Shown piece by piece: positions 11,795-22,300 of a stretch of 64,000 bases of DNA (within the stretch, counting starts at the first letter, position 1; every line of letters begins with the position of its first letter). The translations under genes were made by a program, and so were the position numbers. The stretch comes from Ascarosepion bandense (lineage: Eukaryota; Mollusca; Cephalopoda; Sepiida; Sepiidae), in assembly GCA_037127315.1 (NCBI GenBank), contig JBBBDQ010001688.1:2822501-2886500 (forward strand), read 5' to 3'. The notes under the pieces are model-generated. The model was not told the DNA's origin. It saw only the letters and a list, made by a program, of their open reading frames with translations, and did no database searches.

Positions 11795-11990
11795 TTACAG
11801 TGTACTACTTGCTGAAAAATGATATGAAAACCATCCTGAAACAGTAATAGAAAGCCAAGAGATCACAATTTTGGGTTTATTTTTAGTATTCATACTGACA
11901 AGCATATAAAAACTAATAGGCCAGACATTGTAATTGAAGAGAACAAAAAATAACTTTTTAGATATGGCAGTAAGATTAGATAACATCTTT
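11795..11990 (-). repeat. Dispersed repeat shared with 25.33-25.52 kb
   Basis: Both loci carry ATAGAAAGCCAA, GTATTCATACTG and AATAGGCCAGACATT in the same order. On the minus strand both would read NYNVWPISFY...SMNTKN, so the pair may be a scrap of a coding element, though I do not recognise it. Confidence 0.55.
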
Positions 11991-12200
11991 CTTCAGTGAG
12001 ACTTGCACTTTCACCAGACAGAGTTCATAATGATTAGTTGAAAAATAAAATTGACTATGCCTTCTTTCACTGAAGTGTCAGATGTTCATGGTACCAGCTG
12101 ACTGAAGGTTTTTCTTAACCAAAAATAGATTAACACATTTAAAAATAATAAAAAGAACAGGAAAAGCAGTGTTTTATAGTTCATAAAAAAAATGGTGGCT

Positions 12201-12500
12201 AGTCAGTTAAGTGCCATATGTGATACACGCTTTGGATGATCATGTCCCAAAAGAGACATGACTGACTGGGCAGAAGATTATCCCGCATTAGGCTGCCATT
12301 GCTTTCTGCAGTAGACTGGTTGCCAGCCAAGGCTATAGAACCCAATCTGTCCTATTCAACCCACAACTGGAGGGAAGTCAGATTAATACCTTTCCCAAGG
12401 GTATTTGTGCGTAAATGAATGCAAAGAATTCAACTGGAATTTGAACTCGGCACCTCGATTTGTCATTCCGAGTCAATATCCACTGCACCACAACACACAC
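12201..12500 (-). mobile_element. tRNA-derived SINE
   Basis: In its own orientation it starts with a tRNA-like head (GTGCATTGGATATC-type A box, GAGTTCGAATTCC-type B box), passes through CCTTGGGAAAGGTATTAATC and ends TGGCACTTAACTGACT. At least seven related copies lie in the window. It abuts the first unit of the decayed zinc-finger array. Confidence 0.8.
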
Positions 12501-12700
12501 TAATGGAATATTGCTTTTTCCAAATAGTCGAAAGAGATTTTAACACTTAAATATGTATGAATACAAGCATCCATAAAACCCATAAAAATGGAGAAGATTG
12601 TAAAACTGCAGCAAAATGTCTCTCCATTTGATGATGAAGATGAGGATGGAAAGGTGTCTTGCCAGTATCATCAAAGATAATTTTCATGTTTAAATATGCA

Positions 12701-12945
12701 GTCAGTTAAGTGCCATACGTGAAACATGCTTGGGTGATCATATCTCAAAAGAGACATGACTGACTGGGCAGATTATCCCGCAGTAGGTTGCCATTGCTTT
12801 CTGCGGAAGACTGGTTGCCAGCCAAGGCTATAGAACCCAATCTGTCCTGTTATTTAACCCATAACTGGAAGGAAGAGACGGATTAATACCTTTTCCAAGG
12901 GTATTTGCGCATAAGTGAATGCAATGAATTCAACTGGAATTTGAA
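12701..12945 (-). mobile_element. tRNA-derived SINE inserted within a zinc-finger unit
   Basis: Same family as 12.2 kb. It separates AAATATGCA from AGCAAGTGTTCCTTAAA, halves of one zinc-finger repeat, so the array existed first. The tRNA head is truncated. Confidence 0.8.
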
Positions 12946-13242
12946 AGCAAGTGTTCCTTAAAACCACGCGATGAAGGAAATTGTAGAAATGCATCAAAAG
13001 ATCTCTTTATCTGATGATGATGCAAATGTACCTTGCCTGTATTGTCAAAAGAGATTTCAACTCCTAAATATGCATAAAGTGTCTAAGTGTCCCTTAAAAG
13101 CACAAGATGAAGATTGTAAACCTACAGCAAAAGGACTCTTCATTTGATGATGAAGACTGAAAAAGTGCCTTTGATCATAACGACCTCTCATTGTTGTTTA
13201 CAATTGTCAAGAGTGATTTCAACACTTAGATATATATCATTT

Positions 13243-13703
13243 ACATTATTTAAACTATTGTCCTCATCTTTGTTACCATTTATACGTTTCGGCCAATGTA
13301 CACTGAAATTCTAGGAAATTCAAACAGAACCCTTTATTGTACACTCTGGCCTTGTTGAGAATTTTGAATAGAACCCTTACAATCACTGGGGTATATCATT
13401 CTTATTCCTTGAGCCTCTATACTAAATAACCTGTAAGTTATTTGTTCAGCACTGCTGCAGCCTGGTATTGAACTCACAACTCTTATGATCAAGTCACAGA
13501 AACTAACCAACGTCTATATCCACTGGGCCATGAACAACTGAATTTTTGGGACTTATAAACCTAATGTCCAGTTACCCTTTTGATTTTAATAAAGGGTTCT
13601 ATTCGAAATTCCTAGCACCTGTAGAAGGTCAGAGCATACAACAGCCAAAACGTCATAAAAATGGCAACAAAGATGAGGACAATAGTCTAAATAATGTAAA
13701 TAC
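13243..13703. mobile_element. Foldback/MITE-like element with ~95-bp inverted arms
   Basis: The left arm (13245-13337) contains CTATTGTCCTCATCTTTGTT and ends AACAGAACCCTTTATT. The right arm (13589-13701) contains AATAAAGGGTTCTATTCG and AACAAAGATGAGGACAATAG, its reverse complement with modest divergence. A solitary right-arm copy is at 38.53-38.63 kb. No transposase is present. The interior has a weak tRNA-like stretch near 13470-13530. Confidence 0.75.
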
Positions 13704-14339
13704 TGTAAATATACCTAATCTCAGAAATATAGACAAAGATTAGTTATGAATCTATGCAAGTGTCCCTTAAAACTACACCTTGGAGAAGATTGGCAAACTG
13801 CCACAAAAAACTCTCTCCATCTGATGACAAAGATGAACGTGATTGAAAGGTGCCTTTCCTGTATTATGAAAAGAGGTTTCATGCTTAAATATGCATCAAT
13901 CCAAGTGTCCTTTAAAACTACAAAACTGAGAAAACTGTAAAACCGCAGGAAAAGGACACTTCATCTAATGATGAAACCGAAAATGATGGAAAGGTGTCTT
14001 AAATTATTGTCGAAGATTTCAATGCTTAAATATGGCATCAATCCAAGTGTCCCTTAAAAACCAAAAATGAAGATTGTAAAATTGCAGTAAATTGTCTCTT
14101 TTCATTTGATGATGATAGAAAGGTGCCTTAACCTTATTGTCAAGGGATTTCAATGCCTAAATATGCATTAATTCAAGTGTCCTTTAAAACCATAAGATGG
14201 AAAAGATTGTAAAATTGTGATGTAATATCTCTTCATTTGATGATGAAGGTGAATGTGATGTAAAGGTGGCTTGCCTGTATTGTCAAAAGAGATTACAATG
14301 CTTAAATATGCATCAATCCAAGTGTCCCTTAAAGCCTTA

Positions 14340-15780
14340 TTGATTACTCAAACAGATTTATACAACTTTTCTACAAAAGGTTGATACAAAATTACCTTAA
14401 AAATCAAATTTCTGTAAAAATGGCATCAAGAAGCTTGTAGAGAACAATGAGAAGTAGTTGTTATGATCAAAGGAGACTATATTCTTGAGTAATAATGTGT
14501 CTTTTGAGTATGTAAAATTTTGTTTTTAACTTTTTAAATGGTCTCAAACTTTATTAGCAATATTGTTAAAATTTTGCCTCTTATGAATTGGTATATGATA
14601 TCTAGGAATGTAGCTGAAGGATTTCTCCTTTGACATGTACAAAATTAATTTTTAATAAGCTGTTCTACAATGGAGGTAAATGAAATACCAGCAAACTTAA
14701 GTAAATCACCAAACTTACCCTTTCTATGAAATGAGAGGACATGTTAATTCTCTTTTCTAAAAAAAAAAAAAGAAAAAAAAGCTCCTGCTGTGTATCAAGT
14801 GATAGCAAATTGTCACATTTACATGTGACATAACTCAATGCATTATAACATTCTGTTGGCTGTTGCTGAGTAAGCAAATTGTCTTAAATCATATCATTTA
14901 CATGTAATATGTTCAGATGCATTGTTAACATTCAGGTGTCTTGTGGCACCTGTTGAATTTGTCACAAATCATATCATTAGATCTTTTCTTTATTGAGTCG
15001 TTATATTACACCCATTCAGTTTTGCCCAGATAGGCTTGCCTAGGATTTTAAAGTTTTAAGGTGTGCATGAGTCTTCATGATTGGGGCAAACTAGAAGATT
15101 CTCTATAGTTTTGTAAATGCCCACATTGGCAGCTGGAATCATCATTGGTGGCATATTCCCATCTTTTAAGGCTGACACTACAGTGAACTTTCAGCTCTTC
15201 AGAAGGGGGTTCAGACAGGAGCAGGAGTGACAGACATCACCAGTAGCAAATTATTCTAAATCATATTACATCTGATATGACCAGATGCTTTCTAAGAGAT
15301 AAGTGTCTGGTGTCTGCCATCAAGTTGCAAATTTACTTAAATCTACTTAGTCTAGCACAGAGGATTCTAGATTTAAACATTCAGGCTTGAGGTTTTTTTT
15401 ACAATTTTCTCTTTTGAAGTTGAATAAACTATAATGAAACTAATATTGGTTACACAATGATGGAAGGTTCATACAACTTAAAAAGCAATTTAAGAAAGGA
15501 GAAATCAATAAAAACTTTGATACACCATAACTAAAAGACAAGCAAAAAAGCTAAGGGAGGTAACTCACTTCTGGTTTTGACTCTAGCTCTTTACAGGGTA
15601 ACATTAGGCCAATATAAGCCCGGTCTTATGTGGATGGTTTGCCATAAATTGTTGAATATCGAATCCAGCAGGCCATTACTAATATCATCATTGGCAATCC
15701 AACAGTCATAAATTAATGCCAGACCAGTTAAAGTTTTCTATAATATAGGTACTGTAGTATCATATGCAAATAAAGAGACC
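14340..15780. other. Non-coding spacer with degenerate ~70-80-bp tandem repeat
   Basis: No gene seen. Between about 14800 and 15340 the phrase AGCAAATT...TTAAATCATATCAT followed by CAGATGCATT...GTGTCT recurs three or four times with strong decay. Confidence 0.5.
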
Positions 15781-15889
15781 AGTATATAAATAGAGTACTT
15801 AGAGAAGTAAGACAGCATAGAGCCTGTCGTCACAAAGAACTCGCAGAGTTGTGCTATGACTACTGCTCCTCACATTGATATGCAAAACA

Positions 15890-16637
15890 TACAATGGCAT
15901 CGCCGATAGGATCCATGATTTTACTGGATGACCCTGAACACGTAGAAACATGGATTAGAACTTTGTGGCATTTGCAAGATCAATGGAAAAGTTGCTACAG
16001 TGGGATGCAAAGCTGTGAAGAAAATTTAGACAATGAGTGAGTTAAAAGAAATGATGTTTGAGCAAATTGTTAAAGTTAAAATAAGACATAAGACTGAAAA
16101 AAAAAAATAAAAAATAAAAGACTGGTAATAGCAGAAAGAACCAAGTTTTTGGAAACAAGACAAGCACCACAGGAGTCCATTATGCAATACTTACATAAGT
16201 TCGAAGAAAGAGTAAAGTATCATGAATTTGAAAAATTGGGAGCACACGAAATTATTATAAAAGATGAAGTAAATCTTTTTAGATTAATTGAAGGTTTGCA
16301 AGACCAAAACCACAAGCACAAAATACTAGAATGTCTACAGAGTAGCAGAACGAGTTTAGAATCTAGTGTCAAGTTTTTGCAACAATTAGAGTTGATTAGA
16401 GAACTTAATCAACCAAAAGAAGAATTTCAAACATATAAGATGAGCACTATCAAATCCATAATTAAATGTAAATATTGTGGAAAAAGTCATATGAAAGACA
16501 AGTACGAATGTCTAGCTTTTGGAAAAAATATGCTCAAACTGCAAAAAAGAGATCATTTTCAGAATGTATGCAAATACAAAAAGCAAATAAGAAAAGTAAA
16601 AACTGTGCAAAGCCTCTTTGAAGAAAAACAAAATTGA
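15890..16637 (+). pseudogene. Gag remnant of a Ty3/Gypsy element (K02A2.6-like)
   Basis: Starting near ATG 15896 (MASPIGSMILLDDPEHVETW) and continuing after stops in the open frame 16149-16637, this reads as a capsid-like helical region followed by CKYCGKSHMKDKYECLAFGKN and a decayed second knuckle (QKRDHFQNVC). A pair of knuckles of the form CxxCGxxHxxxxxxCxAxGKxC is typical of K02A2.6-type Gypsy Gag. A TATA-like AGTATATAAATAGAG lies at about 15780. The frame stops at 16635, where a different Gag begins, so this element is truncated. Confidence 0.65.
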
Positions 16638-17200
16638 GCAGATTCTACTGTTAGGACTCAGAGGCAATGCTCTTGCTGTATACAAGCAGCACAGCAAGGA
16701 GCAGGAAGTGGACACAGAGCAGATTAAACGAGCCCTCATGACTGCATTTTTAACAAATGCATTCGATGCATATGATCAATTCATTACTAGGCAACTTCGC
16801 TAGGGTGAAACAGTGGATGAATTTCTGGCTGAACTACATCACTTAGCTCGGCTGGTTGAGGGATCGTTGCCCGAACAGCGGAGGACATGTGCATTTGTTT
16901 TGGGGTTGCCACAATGTTAGACAACTTCTTCGTGCCTCGTCCAGAATGGAGACCATGACATTGGAGCAGCTTCTGACTCGAGCACGGGCTATCATGACTG
17001 ACAATGTAAGTTGTAAGGAATTGGTCACTGCATCCACTGGCAAAACACATTCAGATGCTGAGTTGCTCCTTGATAACTCACGCAGTGAGACCTTTCTTTG
17101 CTACAAGTGTTTCAGGCCCAACCACATGGTGAAGGAATGTATGCAAGTACGCCAAGTGAGGTCAGACAATCGAGTGTGGAAGTCGCGCCGTGAAACCTGA
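16638..17200 (+). pseudogene. Gypsy Gag with zinc knuckle (second element)
   Basis: The frame reads ILLLGLRGNALAVYKQ, TDQIKRALMTAFLTNAFDAY-like capsid helices, then after a TAG at about 16801 GETVDEFLAELHHLARLVEG, and finally CYKCFRPNHMVKEC (C-x2-C-x4-H-x4-C) at about 17100-17141. This is a Gypsy capsid-nucleocapsid order. It differs from the Gag just upstream, so two elements are joined here. One internal stop and a frameshift near 16865 interrupt it. Confidence 0.7.
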
Positions 17201-17269
17201 AGCTTTAGATGCAATAAACTTGGGCATGTATAATCAAGATGCCAGAGAAACGCTCAAGAGGAGGAGACA

Positions 17270-18764
17270 TCAGTGCCAGTTTCCTCCCTGAGAAAGTGAA
17301 AACCAAGAAATTGCCCGCCGTAAAAGTACTCGTGGATGGACAAGAGTGAACAGCTCTAGTGGATTCCATCTGCTTGCAGACAATGGTGAGCAAAGCTGTG
17401 TATCACCATTGGAGACAGAAGGAAGTAGGAGTGCTGACAGCTGACGGAAAGGCTTTGAAGTACTAGGGGGGGGCATGGCAGAATAAAATTGGAAAATGGG
17501 CAGGTTCAGCCCGTGAACATTGAGGTTCTAGTTGTGGATGGATGATTGTTGGTTTTTGACCTCCTTCTTGGCATCGACGTGATCAAAGAGCTAAGAGGTG
17601 CTTGCCTAACCGAATTGGATGAAGCATACTTTGGAGACCTGAATGGATGTGCCACCATTTCTATTGATGAGCCCGGTTTCAGTGTGACATTCAATGAAAG
17701 GCAAAAAGTGTGGACTGAGACATGAAAATGGGCGAGTGGCTGCTCGTCCAGTAAGCTGCCGAATAACGTACAAGAGTACACCATGCCAGACCATGCCCGG
17801 GATGCGTACAAGAAAGAACTCTTACTATGGCAGAATAATGGATGATGGCTGCCATACCCAGAAGAGGAACTTGGTCTAATTCCTCTGATGGTAGTCATGC
17901 AAAAACACAAGCAAAAGGTCCAGTTGGTACTCAACTACCAAGAATTGAATGGATTTGTGGAAGCATTCACTGCCGACGCCGAAGTGCGCATGTAAAAGCT
18001 CAGAGAATGGCGACAAGGAGTTGATGTGTTGCTTTTAGATCTGCGACATGCCTACTTACAAATCCACATTGACAAGAAACTGGGGTAATTCCAAACGGTC
18101 ATTTTTAAGGGCAAGTGGTTTTGCCTTACATGATTGGGTTTTGGCCTGAATGTGGCACCACTCATGAAATCTTGTCAATGCATAACATCCCATGATTGTG
18201 TAATCAAAAGTGATATCAGTTTACGTTGACACATTTTTATCAATGAGAGCCTGGTTTCTGCAGTATGCATGCGACAGCACTTTTCAGATTACAGCCTAGT
18301 CTGTAAAGACCCAAAACAGTTAGAACTAGGATCCTTGGCCTGCAGGTGTGAGGAGAGAACGGTACTCTCCAGTGGAAGCGGGGTGGACAGATCCCGGAAA
18401 TTCCCAACGTGGTAACTCGTCAACGTGTATTTTCCATTTGTGGGAAACTTGTGGGTCACTTCCCCGTGTGTGGCTGGCTGAGGATGGCAACTGCCTTCAT
18501 CAAGTGCCGAGCGAGTGCGATGACCAAGAGATAGGACGATGAGATCAGAAATGCCAATCTATGTCTCATGCTGGAAGAAATGATAACCAGAGTATGTGAA
18601 ATGGACCCTCTTGGGGGGGACTGGTGTGTGGATTGCAACAAGATGATGGTCTGGGTAGATGCAAGTTCTATGACCACAGAGGTAGCATTAGAGGTGATAG
18701 AAGCATCATCGAGGATGCTTGTTAGTTGCGCCCAACCAATGATGCTAGGCACATCAATCTGGCT
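17270..18764 (+). pseudogene. Gypsy Pol: protease, RT and start of RNase H
   Basis: Protease: VLVDGQE then ALVDSICLQTMV (about 17350-17390), in which the usual DSG is DSI, and LLVFDLLLGIDVIKEL (about 17540). RT: LIPLMVVMQKHKQKVQLVLNYQELNGFVEAF (about 17877-17970), VDVLLLDLRHAYLQIHID (about 18020-18075), FKGKWFCLT and LGFGLNVAPL, with motif C decayed. RNase H: WVDASSMTTEVALE (about 18651-18695) up to HINLAEFE, where the insertion begins. Stops and shifts occur throughout. The enzymes would have copied the RNA genome; none can be made now. Confidence 0.75.
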
Positions 18765-19080
18765 GAGTTTGAGTTTTGTTTAATGGCATATCAACCACCG
18801 TGTGTTATTTAATGCCAAAGAAGGTGGGAGGTTTTAAGGGTTTTTTTAATGTTCAGATATAGTGTTGATGTAGTCAGATTTTGATTAAATCTTTATTTTA
18901 GAAAACTGAAGATGTCTTCTAGTTTTGTATTCAAAAATGTATTGCTGGCAATTTTTTTTCATTCAAAAAGGTATTATGGCAATAATTTTCCGACAAAAAA
19001 GAATATTTTTCTATAAAAGTCTATTTTTATACTTTCATAGTGTTTTGACCCCAGTTGGGGTTAGGGGGTTAACTATTTGC
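18765..19080 (-). mobile_element. Insertion inside the Gypsy RNase H domain
   Basis: On the minus strand it starts AGCTATGGGCAAATAG and ends GGTTGATATGCCATTAAACA, the same ends as 3606-3745. The Gypsy protein reading is interrupted at HINLAEF and resumes after about 19.08 kb. Non-coding; probably a SINE or short LINE tail. Confidence 0.55.
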
Positions 19081-19364
19081 CCATAGCTGAGACCCTAACA
19101 GGTGCTACCACACTGGGTTAGAGTGGACCTGGGAACAACAGCAACTGAGAAGTGGTTTCATGTTCCTCACAGTCAGAGGCCTTGCTGTCGGATGTAGTTT
19201 ATCGTCATACCTAGGACCAGCAAGTGGTTGGATCTACACAAGGAGAGAAAAGAGCCAGTACCGGAAAGTTGCACTGCAATGGGTAGCTGACTAAATGGAT
19301 GCTGGTAGACGTCAGGTGGCTGATGTCCACCAACAAAGTGGACATTCAGGCTTGAAATGAACAT

Positions 19365-20335
19365 TGCACTTTGCCAGACTTATCGACCCACTAGTGTTGA
19401 AAGAAATCGTGCTATTGGTTGTCAAAGCTTGCAAAGCCTGCCAGTCAATAGATCCAGCACTAGTTCATTGGAAGAAAGGAAAACTGAGCGTGGAAAACAA
19501 CTGGAGTAGATTAGCAATGGACATACCCCATTACAATGGTGAGCATTTTCTAACGCTCATTGCAGTCCCTCCACTTTCGCAATTTGGCGGCGATTGCGTC
19601 AGCAAGATGCACATAGTGTCATTCACCAGTTGAAGATGATTTTCTATTAACAGCGCCCACCAACCAAAATATTAACTGACAATGACCCTGCCTTCACTTG
19701 CAGACACTTCAAGGAGTTTGCAAGTGGCTGGGGTGTGCAGTTGAAGTTCCGGTGCGGATATTTACCGGCTGGTAATGTTAATTGTAGAACGCATCCACAG
19801 AAGCATTAAGATCATCGGAGCAAAGAAAGGTTGTTCCGCGTTGGAGGCCGTTTACTGATATGGCATCTCGCCTTCCACAGCACCAGCTAATACATTGCAT
19901 AATTACCATATCCGAATAAAAGGCATTGCAGCCAAACCCCCACCAGAACCACAGATGATCAGAGGGGGATATGAAGAAGGTGACTGTCTGGGTCAAAACT
20001 CTGCACAGGCAAATGGACAACCAAGTTCAGGACTGGGCGTGTAACCAAAATTGTGGGCCCGCAGGTGGTGTGAATTGATGGGATACCATGCCATGTCAAA
20101 GACCTGCAGCCATTTTCAAGGTCATATGCATTGTCAAGCAATGAAACCAACACAGACAAGAGTAAGTGGTTTATTTATTTGGGGTCAGGTTGACCAAGTG
20201 ATGGCACCGATAGTCTACTACCAGCGGATGCTGACGTGCATAATGAAACCTCAGATGACAGCCTGTCTGAGGACGAAGCTTGTGTAGTTTCCCTTCAAAG
20301 TAGCATCCACCAAATGGATGCACTTTTTGTGATGA
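19365..20335 (+). pseudogene. Gypsy integrase remnant
   Basis: CKACQSIDPALVHWKKGKLS (zinc-binding domain end, about 19431-19490) is followed by WSRLAMDIPHYNGEHFLTLI (start of the core, first Asp). A shift leads to LTDNDPAFT-like sequence at about 19675 (second Asp), a GNxxVERIHRSIKII-like region near 19775-19815 containing the Glu, and a C-terminal domain with GDCLG and VKDLQPF-like peptides near 20000-20110. This is the Gypsy integrase layout. Frameshifts and stops prevent function. Confidence 0.75.
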
Positions 20336-20352
20336 TGAGATCAAGGAGGGAG

Positions 20353-20750
20353 TGTGGCGGAGATTTACCTTGCCGAAGCAAGAGAAGGCAGGTTGTCTGC
20401 ACATGCGTTTGTAGACGTCATGGAACTGCAAGGTGAGCTCATGCAAGGTAGTTTTTGGAATGACACAGCACATGTGTCATCAGCAAAAGTGAGGCTCTTA
20501 CATGTGAGAAATTTTGGTTTCTTGCTCAAGACCAAAAAGGCATAAAAAGGGCCAACTTCTGTTTCAGAGTTAGTTTGGTGTGATTCGTGAAGGCTACACT
20601 GGTGTTCGGGAGATAGTGTTTTGTTTACAGTGCACAGAGAATGAAGTCCTGAGTGAAGCAGTGTTCCAGGTTCTACGTGGAGTAGCTTGGAGAATGAATC
20701 AAAGCAGTCATTAATTCCTCTACCAACTACACTTCAAGAAACAAATATTA
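20353..20750 (+). repeat. Candidate 3' LTR of the Gypsy element
   Basis: Begins TGTGGCGGAG directly after a polypurine tract, carries a TATA-like GGCATAAAAAGGG at 20538-20550, and ends near AAATATTACA at about 20750, where a LINE fragment begins. No 5' partner is visible, so the ends are inferred. Confidence 0.55.
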
Positions 20751-21626
20751 CACACATATCTTTGGTTGACCTTACAGTATACCCCTTTGGAGTATTGACC
20801 TTCTGAATGTATCAGTCACCATTTTGACAGATCTCTTCCTTACAGAAATCTGTGCCCATACTCACAGCTTCATTAGACATCTTGTTTATTCTATGCCTAA
20901 TTATCTGAGCCCAGTAGTGATAGCTATGTCTAGGGATCCCCCCAGAACACACTAACTTTGTCTTCACATTGTTAGCTTTAACTAGGGCAAGTTGATGACT
21001 ATAACCAGCAATGAAAGACCTAATACTATCCTCTCCTATCACTTATTCCTAATAAACACCCCCACTAGTTCCTACTGTACTAGTTCAGTTAACTATTTCC
21101 AGAAGTCTGACTTGTCCAGTAAAGACATGTCAAACTTGCAGTGTCCAGCCATTCTTGGTCTAGTACCTAACACCATCCGGACACAGATGAGTTTGTGATC
21201 CAAATATCCTAACCAGTAGAACGTGGGACAATCCAGCAAATCTAGATTGACACTTCTCATTAATGTTCTGTCCATGTAGCTAGCCACATGATAAACAGCT
21301 AATTAGGTGCCCACGTCTACATCTCGGAACAAACTTGCTGATCTGATCAACTAGGCTACAATCACGAGACCTCCCGTTAGCACTACACCCCCTATTTTGA
21401 GGTTCAGGATGACATTCCAGTCTCCCGCTAAGTCTAGGCATGAAGTATCCATCAGGAATGGCTCCAACTAGCAGAAAAACAAGACATGTTCCTCCCAGTC
21501 ATTGGGCACATAAACAGCAATGATCTGAAATGAACTGCTATTCACTGTAATATCAGCCATGACGAACCGGCTCACCACGCCAACATAGACAAGGTGTACC
21601 TTTCCACCCATGGTTTGTTTAAACTG
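20751..21626 (-). mobile_element. Tx1/L1-like LINE fragment (endonuclease to RT linker)
   Basis: Minus-strand peptides DLLDCPTFYWLGYLDHKLIC and RPRMAGHCKFDMSLLDKSDF (21093-21287) and HRINKMSNEAVSMGTDF (20812-21042) match peptides of the 60-64 kb element in the same order (VDLDLLDSPMFHWVGYTDHK, MSNEAVNIGVD). Heavily mutated. One end meets the Gypsy LTR, the other the 5S-derived SINE head at 21627. Confidence 0.8.
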
Positions 21627-22110
21627 GCTTACGGCCTATCACGTTGAATACACTGGTTCTTGCTCAATCACCAAAGTTAAGCAATGTTGAGCGTGGTCAG
21701 TACTTAGATGGATGACTGCTTGGGAATACCATGTGCTGTAAGCGTTTAGTGACGGATGTGTGTTGTGGTGCAGTGGATGTCGGTGAGAAATCGGTGAGCC
21801 GAGTTCGAATTCCAGTTGAATACCCTGCATTCACTTAAGCACTGGTACCCTTGGGAAAGGTATTAATCTGCTCCTTCCCTCCAGTTATGGATTAAATAAC
21901 AAGGGTAGGACTTGGGGACCCTGCCCTTAAAAACAGATCTCAATGAATCTTGGTACTTGAAAAAGAAAAAAGTATTACTAGACACAAAACTTATATAAAA
22001 AAACAACAATAAATTGTTGAAAAAGGTATTACCAGCAATAAATAAAATTTAGCTGGCAATAAATGACCTGCTGAGGTTGATATGCCATAAAAACAAACCA
22101 ACCAACCAAC
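21627..22110 (+). mobile_element. Composite SINE: 5S rRNA head plus tRNA-type module
   Basis: 21627-21744 is a 5S rRNA-like sequence: GGCCTATCACGTTGAATACA, AAGTTAAGCAATGTTGAGCG, GGTCAGTACTTAGATGGATGAC, GGGAATACCATGTGCTGTAAGC. It is followed directly by the tRNA-type SINE head (GTGTTGTGGTGCAGTGGATGTC, GAGTTCGAATTCC) and body (CCTTGGGAAAGGTATTAATC), ending GGTTGATATGCCATAAAAAC plus CCAACCAACCAAC. The 42.6 kb copy has the same order. Confidence 0.8.
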
Positions 22111-22179
22111 GTTTAACCCACAAAGAAACATATCTTGCCTGCCACTCACTGTATGCTGAATAGACAAAAAAAAAAAAAA

Positions 22180-22300
22180 AAAAGTCATTAGACAGCACAC
22201 AAGCATTTTCAGGGTCTTCTGAATTACAGCCACATCGGTAAATTTTTTTATTTGTTCCTCGAAGACCTTTTACTCCTTCAAATCTTTCCAAAACATCCAT
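22180..22300 (-). other. Exon-like short frame on the left palindrome arm
   Basis: From the ATG at 22300 the minus strand reads MDVLERFEGVKGLRGTNKK then IYRCGCNSEDPENACVLSND before an A/T run. The right arm encodes a similar peptide. I do not recognise the protein. In the leader both arms carry a splice-donor-like GGTGAGAT, about 22404-22411 here. It may be a first coding exon or a repeat-encoded remnant. Confidence 0.4.

Larger units (their letters stand above)
12520..14337 (+). pseudogene. Decayed tandem array of C2HC zinc-finger units
   Basis: About seven or eight degenerate units with a period of ~132-145 bases recur here. The best, at 14245-14335, reads FDDEGECDVKVACLYC then QKRLQCLNMHQSKCPLKP and a stop. 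That is a C-x2-C-x9-H-x3-C finger, the same spacing as every finger of the intact gene at 45.6 kb. Landmarks are the AAATATGCATCAATCCAAGTG blocks near 12550, 12692, 13065, 13750, 13886, 14026, 14158 and 14303. The linker between fingers is acidic (FDDEDE-like). Two insertions, a SINE at 12.70-12.95 kb and a foldback element at 13.24-13.70 kb, split the array, and stops and frameshifts disable it. Probably a dead paralogue or exon of a tandem C2HC-finger gene; homology to the 45.6 kb gene is inferred from motif spacing. Confidence 0.7.
16638..20750 (+). mobile_element. Second Ty3/Gypsy element, pseudogenised, ending in a 3' LTR
   Basis: Gag, protease, RT, RNase H and integrase remnants follow in the standard Ty3/Gypsy order, ending with a purine tract (AAGGAGGGAG, 20343-20352) and a candidate 3' LTR. 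The 5' LTR and Gag N-terminus are missing; the 5' end is joined to another Gypsy Gag. It is broken by many stops and by an insertion in RNase H at 18.77-19.08 kb. Confidence 0.8.

Noticed and set aside
21627..21744. Functional 5S rRNA gene
   Set aside because: Several changes from canonical metazoan 5S, no T-run terminator, and fused directly to a SINE body; treated as a SINE head. The same reasoning applies at 42.6 and 43.27 kb.
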